Shown here piece after piece: positions 60,823-64,000 of a stretch of DNA of 64,000 nucleotides. Position 1 is the first letter of the stretch; every line of letters starts with the position of its first letter. The position numbers and the translations under genes are program-made. Source of the DNA: Acidobacteriota bacterium. Its GTDB lineage: Bacteria; Acidobacteriota; Thermoanaerobaculia; UBA5066. Under the pieces are notes generated by a model. It made no database searches and was not told the DNA's origin. It saw only the letters and a program-made list of their open reading frames with translations. The DNA is taken from assembly GCA_008363385.1 (NCBI GenBank), contig RHKY01000012.1, forward strand, positions 52,170 through 116,169, written 5' to 3'.

Positions 60823-62433
60823 TCAGTCGACGTCGACGTACCAGAGGAGCGTGAGGGGGGGCCGGTCGGAGCCGTCGCCCCATGAGACCGTCACCAGCTG
60901 CCGGCCACGCGTGACCGGCGCCCGGTAGACGAATCGGTCTCCCTCGGCGACGGGCGCGTCGTCCAGGCGCCAGACGGGGAGAGGCGCCCCGGCGGGGGGA
61001 CTCGACAGGGCCACGCGGAACTCGTAGGCCTCTCCACGCCCCACCCGGACCCGCATGGTGCCCGGAGCGGGCTCCACGGCCACGAGCCGCGGACCCGGCT
61101 CGCCGGCCGGTCCGGTTCCCGCGGGGCCGGACGTCGATCCCGGAGCCGCGGCGCCGCCGAGGGCGAGGGGGGGAAGCTCGCCCCCCGCGGCAGGCGAGGG
61201 ACGAGGGCCTTCACCGGGGTGGAGGAGCACCAGCGCTCCGAGGAGGACCGAGGCGACCACGACGGCGGCCGCCAGCGCGCCGACGACCGCCCGGCGGGGA
61301 CGCCGCCTCGGCGCCGGCCGCGGCGCCGGCAGAGCCTCCGCGTACACCTCCTCGCCGATCTCGTAGGACGAGAGGTCCCGGTCCAGCTCGGGCAGGTCGA
61401 AGGGGCGGGACACGGAGGGCGGCACGTAGGGGACCGCGTCCTCCGGATGCGCCCCTGCGCGGGGCGGCCCCGGCTCGGAGACGAGAGCCGCCGCAGGGAC
61501 CGGGGGGGGAGGGGCGGCATGGACGCCGGACGTGGCTCCCGGAGGAGGCCCTGCCGGGACCCCCAGCTCTTCGCCGGGCTGGAGCGGCCCAGAGAGGCGA
61601 GAGGCCAGGGACCGGAGGGCGGCGGCCACCTCCCGCGCCGAGGAGGGCCGGTCGTCCCGCGACTTGGCCAGACAGGCCAGGATGAGGTCGATCACCTCTC
61701 CCGGGCAGCCGGGCGCCCGCTTCCGGAGGTCCGGCAGGGGACCGTGGACGACCTGGACGAGCGTCTCGGCGAGCGTGGTCCCCTGGTACGGAGCCTGGCC
61801 GGTGACGAGCTGGCAGAGCAGCGCGCCGGCCGCGTAGACGTCGGTCCGGTGGTCGACCCCGCGCGGGTCCGTGATCTGCTCGGGCGACATGTAGCAGGCG
61901 CTGCCGAAGACCTTCCCGCGCGTGAGGTCCCGCTCGTCGTCGTGCAGGCGCGCCAGGCCGAAGTCGATCAGCTTCGCCGTGCCGTCCTCGGCGATCAGGA
62001 CGTTCGCCGGCTTGACGTCCCGGTGCACGACGCCCAGGTCGTGGGCGTGCGCGAGCCCCTCGAACACCTGGGCCGCCACGGACAGAGCCGTCGGCAGGTC
62101 GGGCCGGCGGCGGATCAGCTCGCCCGCGTCGATCCCCTTGACGAGCTCCATGGCGATGAAGGGAGCGGCCGGGTCGTCGTCGGCGTCGTAGATCCGGACG
62201 ATGTTCGGGTGCTGCAGGCGCGCCACGGCCCGCGCCTCGCGGAAGAACCGCTCCAGGGCGTCCTGGAAGCTCTCCGAAATCGGGGAGAGGACCTTCAGCG
62301 CGACCGAGCGCCGCAGGAAGACGTCGGTGGCCTCGTACACGGTCCCCATCCCGCCGCTGCCGATCAGCCTCAGGATGCGGTACTTCCCGACGGTCCGCGG
62401 CAGGGCCGCCGCCTCCGTTCTCGTGTCGGGCAT
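60823..62433 (-). CDS. Membrane Ser/Thr protein kinase (PknB-like) with C-terminal sensor domain
   Basis: A 536-residue kinase with canonical residues: glycine loop GSGGMG (25-30), Lys47 (VALKVL), HRDVKPANVL (Asp139), IDFGLARL (Asp157) and MSPEQ. After a Pro-rich linker, LSSYEIGEEV (351-360) precedes a transmembrane helix (about 378-402). A periplasmic beta-rich domain (about 430-536) ends it. This is the usual PknB orientation, opposite to the kinase at 49010. ATG at 62433 has GGAGA 6 bases upstream and is preferred over an in-frame start 24 codons earlier. It is divergent from the last kinase, sharing an AT-rich island. Confidence 0.93.
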   Translation of the reverse strand: MPDTRTEAAALPRTVGKYRILRLIGSGGMGTVYEATDVFLRRSVALKVLSPISESFQDALERFFREARAVARLQHPNIVRIYDADDDPAAPFIAMELVKGIDAGELIRRRPDLPTALSVAAQVFEGLAHAHDLGVVHRDVKPANVLIAEDGTAKLIDFGLARLHDDERDLTRGKVFGSACYMSPEQITDPRGVDHRTDVYAAGALLCQLVTGQAPYQGTTLAETLVQVVHGPLPDLRKRAPGCPGEVIDLILACLAKSRDDRPSSAREVAAALRSLASRLSGPLQPGEELGVPAGPPPGATSGVHAAPPPPVPAAALVSEPGPPRAGAHPEDAVPYVPPSVSRPFDLPELDRDLSSYEIGEEVYAEALPAPRPAPRRRPRRAVVGALAAAVVVASVLLGALVLLHPGEGPRPSPAAGGELPPLALGGAAAPGSTSGPAGTGPAGEPGPRLVAVEPAPGTMRVRVGRGEAYEFRVALSSPPAGAPLPVWRLDDAPVAEGDRFVYRAPVTRGRQLVTVSWGDGSDRPPLTLLWYVDVD

Positions 62434-62674
62434 CGGATTCTCCGCGAAGCGCCGAACGACCCGCTCCGACTCTCTCCCTCTCGCCGTCCCGCCGGACGGG
62501 CGCACGCCTGTCGTATGATAACCAAGCCGTCCGGAAGCGCCTCGTCGCCGACGCGTCCGGGCCGCGCGTCCGCGTCTCCGCGGCGGGCACGGGGCGCCTG
62601 CGGGACGGGCGTCGCGGTCCCTCGCGGCTCCGAGGAGGCAGCCGGAGCCGGCCCAGGCGGCGGGGGAGGAGCGG
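62434..62674. promoter_or_regulatory. Divergent control region of two kinase genes
   Basis: A 241-base gap between kinases reading outward. The only AT-rich patch is GTATGATAACC near 62513-62523. It gives TATGAT on the plus strand (62514-62519) and TATCAT on the minus strand (62520-62515), so one site may serve both directions. The minus leader would be about 75 nt and the plus leader about 150 nt. No gene is seen. Confidence 0.45.
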
Positions 62675-64000
62675 GTGCAGGCGGCGGACGGGTTCCCCGA
62701 GTTCGATCACTACGAGATCTCGCGGGTCCTCGGCGAAGGGGGGATGGGGATCGTCTACCTCGCCCGCGACCGCCGGACGGACCTCCCCGTGGCGATCAAG
62801 CTCATGTCGAAGCGGATCCAGGACCCCGAGAGCCAGTTCCGCTTCGTCCGCGAGAACCAGATCCTGTCGGCGCTCAACCACCGGAACATCGTCCGCTGCT
62901 ACGAGATCACGCAGTCGCACAGCGGCGTCCCCTCCATCGTCATGGAGTACGTGGACGGCGTCGACCTGCGCGCGTTCGAGGGGCGCCCCTTCCAAGAGCT
63001 CCTGCCGCTGATGATCCAGGCGGCGATGGGGATGGAGTACCTGAGGCGGCAGAACATCGTCCACCGCGACCTCTCCTCGAACAACATCCTCGTCGTCCTC
63101 GAGAGCGAGAAGCGGCTGGTCAAGATCCTCGACTTCGGCATCGCGAAGATCCTCCACGAGAACCCCGTCGACGGGGACGTCCACACCCAGACGGGGCAGT
63201 TCCTCGGCAAGTTCGCCTTCGCCTCGCCGGAGCTCTTCGTCTCCACGGACGTCGACTGGCGGAGCGACGTCTACTCCCTCGGCGTCGTCTACTACCGGCT
63301 CCTGACGATGCAGCCCCCGGTGAAGGTGGAGAAGACCGGGAACTACTTCGAGTGGGTGATGGCCCACCAGAGGCACCACTCGTACGACTTCGAGCCGGTC
63401 CCGGGCTGTCCGGAGGTGCCGGAGGGGCTGAAGGCCGTCGTCCGCCGCATGCTCTCGCGGGACCCTCTGGAGAGGCCCCAGAGCTACTCGGAGGTGATCC
63501 AGGACCTGGACGGCGTGCAGCGGGCCGCCCGGGCCGCCGGGCTCGAGCCGGACCCCGCCGTCGTCTGCACGCTTCCGGCCCCGTTCGCGGGCGCCAGCGG
63601 GTCCCACCCGAGCGGCCGCTCCGGCGCGGCCTCTCCGTCCGGCTCGCCGCCGCGGCCCGTGGCGCCGGCCCGGCCCGTGGTGGCGCCCGTCGCGGCGGGC
63701 GGCTACGACACACCCGGCGGCGGGCGCCGGGTCTTCGGGGCGGAGGCCGATCGCTCGCCCTACCGCCCGGCGACCGACGAGGAGACGTACCGGCAGGAAC
63801 GAGCCCACCTGGCTGCCGCGGCCGCGGGTGCCCGCTCCCCGGCGGAGCCTGCGCCCCTCGCCCGCGACGTCGACGGGGCCTCCCCCGAGTTCGAGCGGAC
63901 GGCCCGATACGACGAGGTCCGCGAGCTGGTGGGCGCGCGGGTCGTGCCGCCGGGCGGCGCGGCGGCTCCCGCCTCTTCGGCCCAGGCGCCCCCCCGGGCG
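62675..64000 (+). CDS. Ser/Thr protein kinase, truncated by window end
   Basis: The reading frame is open for 442 codons to the last base, so the gene is incomplete at its 3' end. The kinase domain (about 8-275) has glycine loop LGEGGMGIVYLA, Lys42 (VAIKLMSK), HRDLSSNNIL (Asp132) and LDFGIAKIL (Asp153), then FASPELF and a regular C-lobe ending DPLERPQSYSEV. Serine replaces the catalytic-loop lysine, as in the kinase at 49010. A disordered Pro/Ala-rich tail follows from about 285. GGGGGAGGAG lies just before the GTG start. A transmembrane segment, if any, is beyond the window. Confidence 0.9.
   Translation, partial: MQAADGFPEFDHYEISRVLGEGGMGIVYLARDRRTDLPVAIKLMSKRIQDPESQFRFVRENQILSALNHRNIVRCYEITQSHSGVPSIVMEYVDGVDLRAFEGRPFQELLPLMIQAAMGMEYLRRQNIVHRDLSSNNILVVLESEKRLVKILDFGIAKILHENPVDGDVHTQTGQFLGKFAFASPELFVSTDVDWRSDVYSLGVVYYRLLTMQPPVKVEKTGNYFEWVMAHQRHHSYDFEPVPGCPEVPEGLKAVVRRMLSRDPLERPQSYSEVIQDLDGVQRAARAAGLEPDPAVVCTLPAPFAGASGSHPSGRSGAASPSGSPPRPVAPARPVVAPVAAGGYDTPGGGRRVFGAEADRSPYRPATDEETYRQERAHLAAAAAGARSPAEPAPLARDVDGASPEFERTARYDEVRELVGARVVPPGGAAAPASSAQAPPRA

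Noticed and set aside
42040-64000. A genomic island bounded by attachment sites or insertion sequences
   Set aside because: No integrase, transposase, tRNA-flanking direct repeat or clear base-composition change was seen.

Overview
The window is very GC-rich chromosomal DNA (roughly 70% or more by eye) with densely packed genes, many GTG and TTG starts and frequent 4-base stop/start overlaps. A Tol-Pal system, LptE, lipoprotein-processing enzymes and an outer-membrane barrel show a diderm (Gram-negative type) cell. Actinobacterial-type adenosine kinase, S55-domain and propeller proteins, HEAT-repeat chemotaxis genes and eukaryotic-like Ser/Thr kinase clusters with large Calx-beta/He_PIG secreted proteins suggest Acidobacteriota or a related lineage. 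That assignment is inference, because no rRNA is present.

Layout. 1-3.1 kb: hfq, a TPR lipoprotein with an SLH-like tail, a Crp/Fnr regulator, pgsA and tRNA-Gly(CCC). 3.2-7.7 kb (minus): glutamate synthase large subunit. 7.8-8.3 kb: bactofilin. 8.3-13.6 kb (minus): ileS-lspA-lgt-rluD. 13.7-16.5 kb: oxidoreductase-mtnP-adoK, linking SAM by-product and adenosine salvage. 16.6-28.6 kb: one long co-directional run, ribH-nusB-transglutaminase-cheY-cheA-cheW-HEAT-cheR-cheB-leuS-lptE, closed by a 15-bp perfect hairpin facing rpsT. 28.7-33.9 kb (minus): tolQ-tolR-tolA-tolB-pal-cpoB and rpsT. 33.9-42.0 kb: an S55-domain secreted protein, a propeller protein, a peptide-type ABC binding lipoprotein with two permeases and no ATPase, and coaD.

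42-64 kb is the accessory and most interesting part. It runs: probable pseudokinase, outer-membrane barrel, membrane FHA protein, PP2C phosphatase with a periplasmic tail, two secreted paralogues sharing a two-cysteine domain, a Ser/Thr kinase whose N-terminus is extracytoplasmic, and a 1,545-residue secreted multidomain protein followed by the frameshifted remains of a BACON-like domain. Two zinc-ribbon membrane proteins (one ending in a WD40-like propeller), a TPR protein with a formylglycine-generating-enzyme-like domain, and two more divergent Ser/Thr kinases follow; the last runs off the window edge. I read the 42-50.8 kb block as an envelope-spanning phospho-signalling module: kinase writes, FHA reads, PP2C erases, and periplasmic domains on proline-rich stalks sense. 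The individual domains are visible in the sequence; their joint function is inferred.

Several genes have a -10-like hexamer only 5-13 bases before the start codon and little or no Shine-Dalgarno, which suggests leaderless transcripts.
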